Assembly (NCBI GenBank): GCA_016713305.1
Contig: JADJPK010000008.1
Span: 439,275-503,274 of the forward strand
DNA: 64,000 nt
Direction: 5' to 3'
Source of the DNA: Betaproteobacteria bacterium
GTDB taxonomy: Bacteria > Pseudomonadota > Gammaproteobacteria > Burkholderiales > Ga0077523
Shown here: piece by piece, positions 44,515 through 54,676 of the stretch
Layout: each line of letters starts with the position of its first letter
How positions within the stretch are numbered: the stretch's first letter is position 1
The notes under the pieces: generated by a model
What the model was told of the DNA's origin: nothing
What the model saw: the letters and a program-made list of their open reading frames with translations, nothing else
Databases searched by the model: none
Made by a program: the position numbers and the translations under genes

Positions 44515-46204
44515 ATGCACGATCTCATCATTGAAAACGCCCTGGTCGTGGACGGCACCGGCGCTCCCGGCTTCCCTGCAGACGTCGCCGTCACGGACGG
44601 CGTGATTCGCGGTGTGGGGCGCCATCTCGGGGAGGCCAGGGAACGCATCGACGCGGGCGGCCTCACGCTGGCTCCAGGCATCATCGACAACCACACGCAC
44701 TACGACGCGCAGATCACGTGGGATCCGCATCTCACGCCGTCCCCCGCCTTGGGGGTCACCACGGCCATCCTGGGCAACTGCGGATTCACCCTCGCTCCCT
44801 GCCGTCCCGGCGACCGCGACCTCACGATGCGCAACCTGACCCACGTCGAGGGCATGGCCCTCGAAGCGCTGCAATCGGGTGTGCGCTGGGAGTTCGAGAC
44901 GTTCCCCGAGTACCTTTCGTTCCTCGAGCGCCGTGGCGTCGGCGTGAACGTCGCGACGTTCGTCGGCCATTCGTCGATCCGCACCTGGGCGCTGCAACAG
45001 GACGCCGCTCGGCGGCCTGCGACGGAGGACGAGATCGCGGCGATGCGAAAGGTGGTCGTGGATGCCATGAAGGCCGGAGCGGTCGGTTTCTCGACGACGA
45101 CCTCGCGGCAGCACAACGGCGAGAACGGCATTCCCATGCCGTCCCGTCTCGCGGACGACAACGAGATGGCGGCTCTCACCGGCGCGCTGCGGGAAGCCGA
45201 TCATGGCGTGTTGATGGTGACCAAGGACGCCCAGCAGCCGGTCACCAAGTTCGAGCAATGGGCCTCCGCCGCCGGCCGTCCGTTCGTGATCGCGGCGCTT
45301 CTGCACAGCAACGTGACGCCCGAGTCGGTGTTCGAGGATCTGGACGCCATGGCGCAGGCGAGGTCGAGAGGCACGATGCTGCGCGGCGCCATGTCGCCGT
45401 GTCCGCTCACCATGGAGTTCACGCTGAAGTCGCCGTACGTCTTCGAGGGGCTGCAGGCGTGGAAACCCGCCATGCAGGCCAAGGACGCCGCCGCCTACCG
45501 GGCGTTGCTTGCGTCTGCGGCGTTTCGCGATTCGCTGAACGACGAGCTCGCGCAACCGGTACGGCGTCTGTTCAACGGTGAGTGGGACCGCGTGACCGTG
45601 CTGAAGGTGCACGATCCCCGGAACGCGAAGTACGAGGGCATGACCGTGGCGCAGGCGGCCGCGGCCGCAGGCAAAGAGAGCGTTCGACTGGCTGCTGGAT
45701 CTGGGCCTGTCCGAGAATCTGGAGACTTATTTCATCGCCACGCTGCTCAATTCCGACGAGCAGGCCGTCGGGCGCCTGTTGCGCGATCCCAATGCGCTCA
45801 TCTCGCTGTCCGATGCGGGTGCGCATCTCGAGTTCTTCTGCGATGCAGGATTCGCGCTGCACGTGCTCGGGCACTGGGTTCGCGAACTGGGCGTGCTGAC
45901 GGTCGAGCAGGCGATTCACCGCATGACCGACGAGCCTGCCCGGCTGTTCGGGCTGAAGGGGCGTGGCAGGATCGCGGAAGGCGCGAGCGCAGACCTCTTC
46001 CTGTTCGATCCGGCCACGGTCGGACGCGGTCCGGCGCGCCGCGTGAGCGACCTGCCGGCTGGCGCATCGAGGCTGGTCACACCCGGCAGGGGGGTGCTGG
46101 GCGTATGGGTCAACGGGGCGCGCGTCGCCGATGAACATGGCATGCTTGCCAGCGCTCCGCTGGCCGGCCGCGTCTTGAGGGAGTTCGAGCCCAGCAGGGG
46201 TTAG
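44515..46204 (+). pseudogene. N-acyl-D-amino-acid deacylase (amidohydrolase), one frameshift
   Basis: Amidohydrolase-3 family. Metal site in IIDNHTHYDAQITWDPH, then TTAILGNCGFTLAPCRP and GHSSIR; later SLSDAGAHLEFFCDAGFALHVLGHWVRE and HRMTDEPARLFGLKGRG. The frame is correct to about 45680 (AAAAAGKE). One surplus base there shifts it; after correction it reads AFDWLLDLGLSENLETYFIATLLN and continues to the stop at 46204. The length is one base over a multiple of three, which agrees. ATG 44515 follows GGAGTGG. The enzyme would hydrolyse N-acylated D-amino acids or related amides. Confidence 0.82.
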
Positions 46205-46430
46205 GTCGCATTTTCGACAACCTTCTCCAGTGGCGTGACAGCCGATCGGAGAAGCGCGGGCGGAGAAACCAATGAGAACAGCGCGTGAGTAGCGGGGCGG
46301 TACCGTGCCGGCGGCCCGTGCCGATGCGGGTACGCCGGGAATGGTCGGCCCCGGGAGTCGCGTTCGATGCATGGAAGCCTCTTGCCGAGGATGCAGGCGC
46401 CGCGCGCTGCGTTCCGTGCGGACCGGCGTC

Positions 46431-47750
46431 ATGACCCAACGCAAGGCCTGGCTCAACGATGGAGTGCGTGCCCGGGAAGTCTGGGCCTGGGCCTGCTACG
46501 ACTTCGCCAATTCCGGATACACCACCGTCGTCATCACGGCGATCTTCAACGCGTACTTCGTGGGCGTCATCGCCGGCAAGGCGCCCTGGGCGACGTTCGC
46601 CTGGACCGCAGCGCTTTCCGTGTCGTACGTGCTGATCGTTCTCACGGCGCCTCTGGTGGGCGCCTGGGCCGACGCGCACGCGGCCAAGAAGCGCGTGCTG
46701 TTCGTCGCCACGGCCGGTTGCGTGATCGGCACGGCCGCGCTGTCGCTCGCCGGTCCCGGCCAGTTGTGGGTCGCGGTCGTCGCCCTGGTAATCTCCAACT
46801 ACTTCTACGGGACCGGAGAGAACATCACGGCCGCTTTCCTCCCCGAGCTTGCCAGGGGAGACGCGCTGGGCAAGATCTCCGGCTGGGCCTGGGCCTTCGG
46901 CTACGTGGGCGGTCTGGTGAGTCTGGGAGCCTGCCTCGGCTATGTCACGTGGGCTCAGGGACGCGGCCAGGAGGCCGAGGACTTCGTGCCGGTGACGATG
47001 GTCATCACGGCCATCCTCTTCGCAGTGGCGAGCCTGCCGACCTTCCTGATCATGAAGGAGCGCGCCCGTCCGCAGCGGACTCGAGCCGGAGCCTACGCCG
47101 GCGCTTTTTCCCGCTTGGGCGCCACATTGCGGCACGCCGGGCAGTTCCGGGATCTCGCACGATTCCTCGTGTGCATCCTTTTCTACCAGGCAGGCGTCCA
47201 GACGGTCGTGTCCATCGCAGCCATCTATGCCCAGGAGGCCATGGGTTTCGGCACCCGCGAAACGCTCATCATGGTGCTTCTGGTCAACATCACTGCAAGC
47301 ATCGGGGCCTTTGGCTTCGGTTACGTTCAGGACAGGGTAGGCCACGTCCGAAGCGTGGGCCTGACGCTTATCGGCTGGTGCGTGACCACGCTCGTCGCCT
47401 GGCGCGCCACCGAGGCGGCCTGGTTCTGGCTGGCGGCAAACCTCGCCGGACTGTGCATGGGGGCCAGTCAATCGGCGGGAAGGGCGCTCGTGGGGTACTT
47501 CAGTCCGGAGACGCGGCGGGCGGAGTTCTTCGGGCTGTGGGGTCTCTCGGTGAAGCTGTCGTCGATACTCGGCCCTCTCACCTATGGTGTGGTGAGCTGG
47601 GTGTCCAGGGGTGACCACCGTCTCGCAATGCTGCTTACCGGCGTCTTTTTCGTCATCGGACTCGCCCTGCTGGCAGGTGTGAAGGCCGACAGGGGGCGGC
47701 AGGCTGCCCTTGATGCAGATCACGATGGCGTGTTTCGAGAAGGTGCATAA
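46431..47750 (+). CDS. MFS transporter, UMF1/Atg22-like family
   Basis: 439 residues and about twelve membrane helices. Signature segments are WAWACYDFANSGYTTVVITAIFNAYFV at the N-terminus, NYFYGTGENITAAFLPELA, GWAWAFGYVGGL, FLVCILFYQAGVQTVVSIAAIYA and GASQSAGRALVGYFSPETRRAEFFGLWGL. Members of this family may export small molecules; the substrate is unknown. Start ATG 46431 gives the usual N-terminus. The 226 bases upstream contain no recognised element. Confidence 0.87.
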   Translation: MTQRKAWLNDGVRAREVWAWACYDFANSGYTTVVITAIFNAYFVGVIAGKAPWATFAWTAALSVSYVLIVLTAPLVGAWADAHAAKKRVLFVATAGCVIGTAALSLAGPGQLWVAVVALVISNYFYGTGENITAAFLPELARGDALGKISGWAWAFGYVGGLVSLGACLGYVTWAQGRGQEAEDFVPVTMVITAILFAVASLPTFLIMKERARPQRTRAGAYAGAFSRLGATLRHAGQFRDLARFLVCILFYQAGVQTVVSIAAIYAQEAMGFGTRETLIMVLLVNITASIGAFGFGYVQDRVGHVRSVGLTLIGWCVTTLVAWRATEAAWFWLAANLAGLCMGASQSAGRALVGYFSPETRRAEFFGLWGLSVKLSSILGPLTYGVVSWVSRGDHRLAMLLTGVFFVIGLALLAGVKADRGRQAALDADHDGVFREGA

Positions 47751-47816
47751 CTTGCTCGCTGCCATGGAGCGTATGCCAATGGTTTCCCGTCCGACTCTCT
47801 AGCGCGACCTCTTCCC

Positions 47817-49379
47817 ATGCTGAGCTGGCTCAAGACTGCGCCCGAATCCGATCACCCGCTTGCGGATCCGAAGGCTGCAAAGGAGATCCTGTCCTCCCTG
47901 CCGACCGGCACCCCGCTGGTGGCGCTGGAGACCCTGGCGGAGTATCTGGATTCGGTGCGGGAAGCCGCCGGGCTCTCCGCCGCCCGGACCCTGGAGATCA
48001 TCGAACACATCGACCAGACCGGTAAGCCCTTCCATCGCCTGCTGACCCGGGAGTATCTGGATCATGGCCTCCAGCACCGGGCCGCCGGCATGCGCATCGC
48101 GCACGTCGAGGCCACGTTCTGGGATTGCCTTGCCAAGGCCTACCGCATGGCGCTTGAGAGCCACGAAGTGGGCGATCCCACGGCGCAGAACCTGCGCGCC
48201 AAGATCCCCATGATCGGTGCCCGCGCCATCCGGGCGTTCAATCTGCATCTGAAGTGGTGTCTGTTGCGCTACACACCGGTGGACCCCGGACTGTGGGGCA
48301 GTCTGGCGCGCGTGTTCTCGATCGCGGAGCGGCACAAGGTGGCGTCCGTGAACGTGGAGGTCTATCCCGGTCCCTGGGGCATCTCGTCGGTGCGCCGCGA
48401 GATGCTGAAGGCGATGATGCTCGCGGTGTCCTCCACGGACGCGCTGCCGAAGCCGCAGATCGAGATCGTCGAGCGCATCTGTGCCCAGTACTCCGAGTTC
48501 TTCACGCTCCAGGAGCAACCGGCGCCCGGCGTGCACTTCCGCTTCGATCTCGACACGGATCACCCGCCTGCCCGGGCGCTGGGGACAGGTCACGACGGTC
48601 CCGGGATGCGGTATTTCGGGCCCAGTGCCGCGGCGCCGCACCTCAAGAAGCTCGCCCAGGACATCCGGGCCACCGGTGCCGTGCCCTCGACCGTCAATCT
48701 CGGATCCCCCTACCCCGTCTACGACGTGGTTCGCGTGCTGGAGCATCTGGCGCACTACTGGGCGCCGATTCCTCCGGCCCGCCGCGAGAAGCGCCGCCCT
48801 TCGGAAGAAGGTATCGAGGTCGTCCACGGTTTCGGGGACATCGTCGCCGCCGTGGATGCGGAGGAGTTCGGCTGGAATTTCGACGTCAACAAGTACGAGG
48901 ACTGGGGACTGTCGGACGAGAGTCCGGCCGGTTTCGGCGCCGTCGTTCCCGCCGGTCGCGGTGACTGGGTCACCCTGGGCGATCTCGTCGGCGTCAGGTA
49001 TCTGGACGAAGGCGTCGCCTGGGGCGTGGGGATCGTGCGGCGCCTGTCCGTTCAGGAGAACAACCAGCGGCAGATCGGCATCGAGCTGCTGTCCCGAGGT
49101 GCCATCCGGGTCGCGCTGAGTTCGCTGCGGTCGGACGGCACCCACAATCCCGACCCGCGTACTGCCGTGGACGCCATGCTTCTCCCATCGTCTTCGGACA
49201 ACAGTGTGGGGCGCCTCACGACGCGCATCGCCGTCAAGCCCGGCTCGTTCGACCTTCGCAGCAGTTACGGGCTCATGCTCTATGGCATGGACTATCTGCT
49301 GGTGCCCAAGGGCGTGATCGAGCAGACGGAAGACTACGCGATCGCCGAATACCGGCTGCTGCTGAAGACGGTCGACTGA
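47817..49379 (+). CDS. Conserved hypothetical protein (520 aa)
   Basis: Soluble, no signal peptide or membrane segment. The N-terminal 300 residues are mainly helical (PKAAKEILSSLPTGTPLVALETLAEYLDSVR). The last third is beta-rich, with WVTLGDLVGVRYLDEGVAWGVGIVRRL and NNQRQIGIELLSRGAIRVAL, reminiscent of PilZ-type barrels, although the RxxxR and DxSxxG residues of a c-di-GMP site are not evident. Codon use is normal for the window. Function not known. Confidence 0.72.
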   Translation: MLSWLKTAPESDHPLADPKAAKEILSSLPTGTPLVALETLAEYLDSVREAAGLSAARTLEIIEHIDQTGKPFHRLLTREYLDHGLQHRAAGMRIAHVEATFWDCLAKAYRMALESHEVGDPTAQNLRAKIPMIGARAIRAFNLHLKWCLLRYTPVDPGLWGSLARVFSIAERHKVASVNVEVYPGPWGISSVRREMLKAMMLAVSSTDALPKPQIEIVERICAQYSEFFTLQEQPAPGVHFRFDLDTDHPPARALGTGHDGPGMRYFGPSAAAPHLKKLAQDIRATGAVPSTVNLGSPYPVYDVVRVLEHLAHYWAPIPPARREKRRPSEEGIEVVHGFGDIVAAVDAEEFGWNFDVNKYEDWGLSDESPAGFGAVVPAGRGDWVTLGDLVGVRYLDEGVAWGVGIVRRLSVQENNQRQIGIELLSRGAIRVALSSLRSDGTHNPDPRTAVDAMLLPSSSDNSVGRLTTRIAVKPGSFDLRSSYGLMLYGMDYLLVPKGVIEQTEDYAIAEYRLLLKTVD

Positions 49380-49568
49380 CGGAGCGCCGGACTCCGGGCG
49401 GAAACCCGCGGTCTCGGCGCGATGGTCGGCCCGATACCGGAAGGTTCTTCCCGCGCGGGCATCTGGCGGGTCATCTGCCCCTGTGGAAACGGTCGCCGCC
49501 CTTCTGCGCGGCTTGCCGGGTTCATCGGATCCGCCGAAGATCCCGGCAGTTCTTCCTCTCGCGCAGCG

Positions 49569-50159
49569 TCACGCCTTCGGCCGGATCGCGGACTTGGGCC
49601 TGAACGCCTTGCACAGGTCCTCGCGCGTCTCGATGTAGGGGCCGCCGATGAGGTCCACACAGTAGGGCACCGCGGCAAAGATTCCGGGCACGGCCTGTGT
49701 GCCATCGGCGTTGCGCAGGCCCTCGAGCGTCTCGCGGATCGACTTCGGCTGGCCCGGCAGGTTGATGATCAGCGCATCGCCCCGGATCACGGCCGTCTGC
49801 CGGGAAAGGATGGCGGTCGGCACGAACCTGAGGCTGATCTGCCGCATCTGCTCGCCGAAACCCGGCATTACCTTGTCCGCGATGGCCAGCGTTGCCTCGG
49901 GTGTCACATCCCGTTTCGCGGGGCCGGTTCCGCCGGTGGTCAGCACCAGATTGCATCGTTCGCCGTCAGCCAGTTCCCTGAGCGTCGCCTCGATCCCGGG
50001 CTGCTCGTCGGGAATGAGCCGCTCGACGAACGCGATCGGATTGATGACCGCCCGGCTCAGCCAGTCGCGCAGGGCCGGCAGACCCTCGTCCCGATACACG
50101 CCTTTCGAGGCCCGGTCGCTGATGGAGACCAGGCCGATCCTGACAGCCTCTTCACTCAT
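49569..50159 (-). CDS. mogA: Molybdopterin adenylyltransferase MogA
   Basis: 196 residues. The fold motifs are IGLVSISDRASKGVYRDEG, LVLTTGGTGPAKRDVTPEATL and ALIINLPGQPKSIRETLEGL. It adenylylates molybdopterin before metal insertion in molybdenum cofactor synthesis. ATG 50159 overlaps the end of darP by 8 bases, so the two are translationally coupled. Confidence 0.93.
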   Translation of the reverse strand: MSEEAVRIGLVSISDRASKGVYRDEGLPALRDWLSRAVINPIAFVERLIPDEQPGIEATLRELADGERCNLVLTTGGTGPAKRDVTPEATLAIADKVMPGFGEQMRQISLRFVPTAILSRQTAVIRGDALIINLPGQPKSIRETLEGLRNADGTQAVPGIFAAVPYCVDLIGGPYIETREDLCKAFRPKSAIRPKA

Positions 50160-50691
50160 TGTCTTCCTCGGGGGGTGGGGAAACGTCCGCGGGCAAAGGC
50201 ACCGATTCCTTCAGCACGCGGAACATCTCGCGGAACGACTTCGGCGGCTTGCCCTGCGCCTCCTCGTGTCTTGCATTGCGGATCAGCGTTCGCATGCGCT
50301 GCGCGTCGATGCCCGGGTGAGCATTCAACAGTTCGCCCAGCGCGTGTTCGTCGGCGATCAGCCGGTCGCGCCAATGCTCCAGCCGATGCAGCCACGCGGT
50401 GTGCTCGCGTGACTGGCCTTCGAGGGCGCCGAGCTGGCGCCGGATAGGTTCCGCATCGACGTCGCGCATGAGCTTGCCGATGTACTGGAGCTGGCGGCGC
50501 AGGGCCCCGAATTTGTGGATTCGCCGTGCTTCGTCGATGGCCGCCCGGAGGGAGTCGGGCAGCTCGATGCGGGCGAGCCGGTCTGCGCTCAAGGCCACCA
50601 GGGCCTCGCCGAGGTCCTGGAGGGCGTTCATCTCGCGCTTGCGCTGAGACTTGCTCGGCGCGTCTTCGTGCTGGAAGGTGGGATCGGTCAT
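50152..50691 (-). CDS. darP: Ribosome-associated protein DarP/YjgA
   Basis: 179 residues. Family features are SKSQRKREMNALQDLGEALVALS near the start, RIHKFGALRRQLQYIGKLMRDVD in the middle and LLNAHPGIDAQRMRTLIRNARHE near the end. Involved in 50S ribosomal subunit maturation. Start ATG 50691; the extra upstream in-frame codons are not used in the family. Divergent from pmbA, a common gene pair. Confidence 0.93.
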   Translation of the reverse strand: MTDPTFQHEDAPSKSQRKREMNALQDLGEALVALSADRLARIELPDSLRAAIDEARRIHKFGALRRQLQYIGKLMRDVDAEPIRRQLGALEGQSREHTAWLHRLEHWRDRLIADEHALGELLNAHPGIDAQRMRTLIRNARHEEAQGKPPKSFREMFRVLKESVPLPADVSPPPEEDNE

Positions 50692-50743
50692 GTCGCTTGC
50701 TATGATAAGTGATCGCGACTGCCCGTCCTTCGCGACTCCCCCC

Positions 50744-52109
50744 ATGCCCCGAGCCTCCGATCAAGTGAACAGCCCCGACGGATTTGCCTACGACCTCGAC
50801 ACCCTGAAGACGCTTGCCGCGGACATCCTGCGCATGGCGGCGGAGCAGGGGGCCACCAGCGCCGAACTGGACCTGAGCGAGAGCCATGGCCAGTCCGTCT
50901 CGGTCCGGCGCGGCGAGGTCGAGACCATCGAATACAACCGCGACAAAGGGGGGGGTGTCACCGTCTACGTGGGCACGCGCCGCGGCCACGCCTCCAGCGC
51001 GGATCTCTCGCGGGAGGCATTGCAGGATACGGTGCGGGCAGCGGTTTCCATCGCACGGCATACGGCAGAGGACGATTGCGCGGGTCTTGCCGATCCCGAT
51101 CTCCTGGCGAAGCGCCCCTCCGACCTGGATCTCTTTCATCCGTGGGAACTGGCCGTGGAAAGTGCCATCGACATCGCGCGCGAGTGCGAAGCCGCGGCAC
51201 TCGCCGTGGATCCGCGCATCGGCAATTCCGAGGGGGCGACGGTGGGTACTCATGCCTCTCATTTCGTGTACGCGAATTCCCTGGGCTTCATCGGCGGGTT
51301 CCCCGCCACCCGTCACAGCATTTCGTGCTCCGTTGTCGCCGGCAAGGGGGACGACATGCAGCGGGATGACTGGTACACGGTCTCGCGGATGCGCGACGGG
51401 CTGGAACCTGCCGAGGCCGTGGGGCGGGAGGCGGGGCGGCGCGCGGTGGCGCGCCTGGGCGGTCGCAAGATCACGACCCGGCAGTGCCCCGTATTGTTCG
51501 AGGGCACCCATCGCTTCGTCCCTGCTGAGCCACTTCGCGTCCGCAGCAAGCGGCGGCAGTCTCTACCGCAAGTCTTCATTTCTGCTCGACAGTCTGGGGC
51601 AGCCGATCTTCTCGCCGATCGTCCGCATCCGTGATCTCGCGCACGTCCCCCGTGGCATGGCGAGCAGTTTCTTCGACGACGAAGGGGTGGCGACGCAGGA
51701 CAGGGAGATCGTGACGGCAGGCGTGCTGAACGGCTACTTTCTGGGCTCGTATTCGGCGCGCAAGCTCGGCATGCGTTCCACCGGCAATGCAGGTGGAACG
51801 CACAATCTCGTCCTGGAGCCCACGGGCGAGAGCTTCGAAGAACTGCTCGCCACGATGGGCACCGGACTGCTGCTCACCGAAATGCTGGGCCACGGCCTCA
51901 ACATGGTGACGGGCGACTACTCGCGTGGTGCCGCGGGCTTCTGGGTGGAGAATGGTGCGATCGCCTATCCGGTGCACGAGATCACCGTGGCGGGAAATCT
52001 CAAGACGATGTTCAAGGGAATCGTCGCGACGGGCTCGGACGTGCTGGTGCGTGGACCCCGGCAGTGCGGTTCCATTCTGATCGACGAACTGACCGTCGCA
52101 GGGGACTGA
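50744..52109 (+). pseudogene. pmbA: Metalloprotease PmbA/TldE, one frameshift
   Basis: About 455 residues. The N-terminal half reads TSAELDLSESHGQSVSVRRGEVETIEYNRDKG and RQCPVLFEG; the C-terminal half reads FRKSSFLLDSLGQ-like YRKSSFLLDSLGQPIF, GMASSFFDDEGVATQDREIV, GTHNLVLEPTGESFEELLATM and VTGDYSRGAAGFWVENG. Between them the frame shifts near 51500, where GAGGGCACCC has one G too many; GAGGCACCC gives APIASSLLSHFA. It acts with TldD in peptide processing and antitoxin turnover. Start ATG 50744. Confidence 0.88.
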
Positions 52110-52134
52110 ACCCTCACTCCATCGGCACGCCCTC

Positions 52135-53001
52135 ATGGCGCTTCGGGGTCTTTCCTGGTTCGGTATCGGCGGCGTTCCTCCGGGTGACGCCCCGGAGGCC
52201 TATCTGTGGGAGCGGCGGCTCCACTGGGTGATGATCGGGGTGGCGCTCCTGTCGGTCCCCGGCTTCTACTTCGAGGAACTGGCCTCGGGACGGCCCGCCC
52301 GCGTCCTCGGCGAGGTCATCGAGATCTTCATCCTCGTGGCGTTCACTGCCGAACTCGGATGGATGCTCCATCTCACGCGGTTCAAGGTGCGGTACCTGTT
52401 CCGCAACTGGCTCGACGTCCTGGTGATCGTGTTCACGTTGGCGAGTCTCGTGGGTTTCGAGACCGAATGGGTCACGCTCGTGCGTCTCACCCGTGTTGCC
52501 ATCGTCGGACTGCTGCTCATGCGGACGTTCGCCGCCAGCAGAAAGGTATTCCGCAAGGGGGGGCTGCCCTATCTCCTGGTGTTCGGTTTCGTCGTCCTGC
52601 TCTTGTCAGGCTTCGGGTTCTACTGGCTGGAACCGACGGTGCACAGCTACGGGGAAGGACTGTGGCTGGCAGTCGTGACCGGCGCGACCATCGGATACGG
52701 GGACTTCGTTCCTACCACGACCGCAGCGCGCTTCTTCGCCGTCTTCATCGTGGTCGTGGGCGTTGCCACGATGTCGATGGTGACGGCGAGCATCGCGGCG
52801 CTGCTGATCGGCGAGGACGAGCGCCGTCTGCGCCAGGAGATGCACGAGGACGTCCGTACGATGCGCGTCGAGATCGCCAGGCTCATCACCGACGAGGAGA
52901 GGACGATCATCCGGGAACTGCACCGGGACGTCCGCCATTTGCGGGGAGAACTGGAGTCGGTGCGCGAGGAGATCGAGGCGCTTCGCCGCGCGCGCGGCTA
53001 G
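52135..53001 (+). CDS. Voltage-gated-type potassium channel
   Basis: 288 residues with six membrane helices. The fourth carries spaced Arg residues (LVRLTRVAIVGLLLMRTF), followed by a pore loop with selectivity filter TIGYGDFVP and an inner helix (VFIVVVGVATMSMVTASIAALLIG). A long C-terminal coiled coil (about 225-288, RLRQEMHEDVRTMRVEIARL) would form a tetramerisation stalk. ATG 52135; 26 bases after pmbA. Confidence 0.9.
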   Translation: MALRGLSWFGIGGVPPGDAPEAYLWERRLHWVMIGVALLSVPGFYFEELASGRPARVLGEVIEIFILVAFTAELGWMLHLTRFKVRYLFRNWLDVLVIVFTLASLVGFETEWVTLVRLTRVAIVGLLLMRTFAASRKVFRKGGLPYLLVFGFVVLLLSGFGFYWLEPTVHSYGEGLWLAVVTGATIGYGDFVPTTTAARFFAVFIVVVGVATMSMVTASIAALLIGEDERRLRQEMHEDVRTMRVEIARLITDEERTIIRELHRDVRHLRGELESVREEIEALRRARG

Positions 53002-53193
53002 ACATCTTCCGGGGATTCCAGAGCCTTGTCTCGGCGCTGTTCATTCGCCACGAGCATCTGGCGACCGATTCCGCGCCGGGCGGAGCCCGCATCAGGCCGT
53101 TGCGTTGCGTGATGCAGCGATCTGGCCAGCACGGCGTGCGCACTTGCGGTGAGATAATGCGAGCGTCAGCCACCCTCACACCCGCACACCGCC

Positions 53194-54327
53194 ATGGCCA
53201 CCATCAGCTATCTCACCACTGCCCAGTTCGATTTCGGCGCCATCCGCCTCGTCTCGCAGGAGTGCGTGCGGCTTGGAATCCGTCACCCGCTCATCGTCAC
53301 CGACAAGGGCATCCGGGCCGCAGGCCTGCTGGACAAGCTGCAGGAGGCGCTCGACGCCTCCTTGGGATTCGACGTGTTCGACGAGACGCCGCCGAATCCC
53401 ACGGAAGCGGCGACGCTTTCCGCATTGGCCCGCTACCGGGCTGTCGCGGCAGACGGCGTGATCGCGATGGGCGGCGGATCGTCGATCGATCTGGGCAAGG
53501 CCCTGGTGCTGCTCGCGACGCATCCCGAACCGCTCGTTCAGTACGCCGCCGTGGAAGGGGGCGCAGGAAAGATCACGGCAGCAGTCGCACCGCTCATCGC
53601 GATTCCCACGACGGCGGGAACCGGCAGCGAAGTCGGCCGAGGTTCCGTCATCGTGCTGAACGACGGCCGCAAACTGGGGCTGCTGTCGCCGCATCTGCTG
53701 CCCAAGGTGGCCATCTGCGATCCGGAGCTGACGCTCGGTCTGCCCCCCCTGCTCACGGCAGCCACGGGCATGGACGCGATGGCGCATTGCATCGAGACCT
53801 TCCTGTCGCCCCTGATCAATCCGCCGGCCGAAGCGATCGCGCTGGATGGCCTGGCGAAGTGCGCGCTGTACCTGGAGCGGGCCACGCGCGACGGTTCCGA
53901 CCGCGACGCGCGCTGGAACATGATGATGGCCGCGATGGAAGGCGCGCTGGCGTTCCAGAAGGGGCTGGGCGCCGTTCATGCGCTTTCCCATCCGTTGGGA
54001 GCATTGAAGGATCTGAAACTGCATCACGGCACATTGAACGCAGTGCTGTTGCCCGAGGTCATCCGGTTCAATGCCGAGCACGTCGGCGACAAGCTGATCG
54101 GCATGGCGGCGGTGATGGGGCTGGAGCCGGGGGCGGATGTGGCCCGAGCCATCGCGGATCTGAACCAGCGTCTCGGTTTGCCGCCGGGGCTCAAGTCCAT
54201 GGGCGTGCCAAAGGAAGCGCTGAGCGCCATCGCGGAAGCCGCGCCTAAAGACCACTGCCACGCGACCAATCCGCGCAAGGCCACCGTGGCGGAGTATCTG
54301 GCTATCCTGGAAGCTTCCTGGATCTGA
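53194..54327 (+). CDS. Iron-containing alcohol dehydrogenase
   Basis: 377 residues. NAD-binding GGGSSIDLGKAL and AIPTTAGTGSEVGRGSV, metal-site region MDAMAHCIETFLSP and LGAVHALSHPLGALKDLKLHHGTLNAVLLP with the conserved His residues. Group III Fe-ADH; substrate (primary alcohol, diol or hydroxy acid) not predictable. Monocistronic by position. Confidence 0.92.
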   Translation: MATISYLTTAQFDFGAIRLVSQECVRLGIRHPLIVTDKGIRAAGLLDKLQEALDASLGFDVFDETPPNPTEAATLSALARYRAVAADGVIAMGGGSSIDLGKALVLLATHPEPLVQYAAVEGGAGKITAAVAPLIAIPTTAGTGSEVGRGSVIVLNDGRKLGLLSPHLLPKVAICDPELTLGLPPLLTAATGMDAMAHCIETFLSPLINPPAEAIALDGLAKCALYLERATRDGSDRDARWNMMMAAMEGALAFQKGLGAVHALSHPLGALKDLKLHHGTLNAVLLPEVIRFNAEHVGDKLIGMAAVMGLEPGADVARAIADLNQRLGLPPGLKSMGVPKEALSAIAEAAPKDHCHATNPRKATVAEYLAILEASWI

Positions 54328-54396
54328 GGGCAGGTCGTTCGTCAGCCAGTGAACCGCTTGCGCGGATCATCGCGGGCGCGGCGTTCTCTCTCCGAA

Positions 54397-54576
54397 TCAG
54401 CAGCAGCGCGTCACGCCGCTCCACTTGCGGTCCTGCTCGGACGCGAAGAACTCCCTCTCGGTGAGTGGCGGCGCCTCGGGGTGGGTGCGCCGATGCCGCT
54501 CCAGATAACGCTCGTAGGCGTCGTCGCCCGACACCTCGCGCAGATAGTCCCAGAGCTTCTTCAGATCGTCACGCAT
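54397..54576 (-). CDS. YbdD/YjiX-family small protein (DUF466)
   Basis: 59 residues read directly from the sequence: MRDDLKKLWDYLREVSGDD at the start, HPEAPPLTEREFFASEQDRK in the middle and the hallmark TRCC end. Family members sit beside cstA/btsT pyruvate or peptide transporters, as here (100 bases downstream on the same strand), and probably modulate them. Start ATG 54576; ribosome site weak. Confidence 0.85.
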   Translation of the reverse strand: MRDDLKKLWDYLREVSGDDAYERYLERHRRTHPEAPPLTEREFFASEQDRKWSGVTRCC

Positions 54577-54676
54577 GGTCTCTGGCCCCTGGCGCCGGAT
54601 CGGTGATTGCGGGGGCGGGAGCGAAAGATCGAGTGTCCGGAGCGCGCGTCGCGTCGCCCCGGACGTGCACCAGCGT

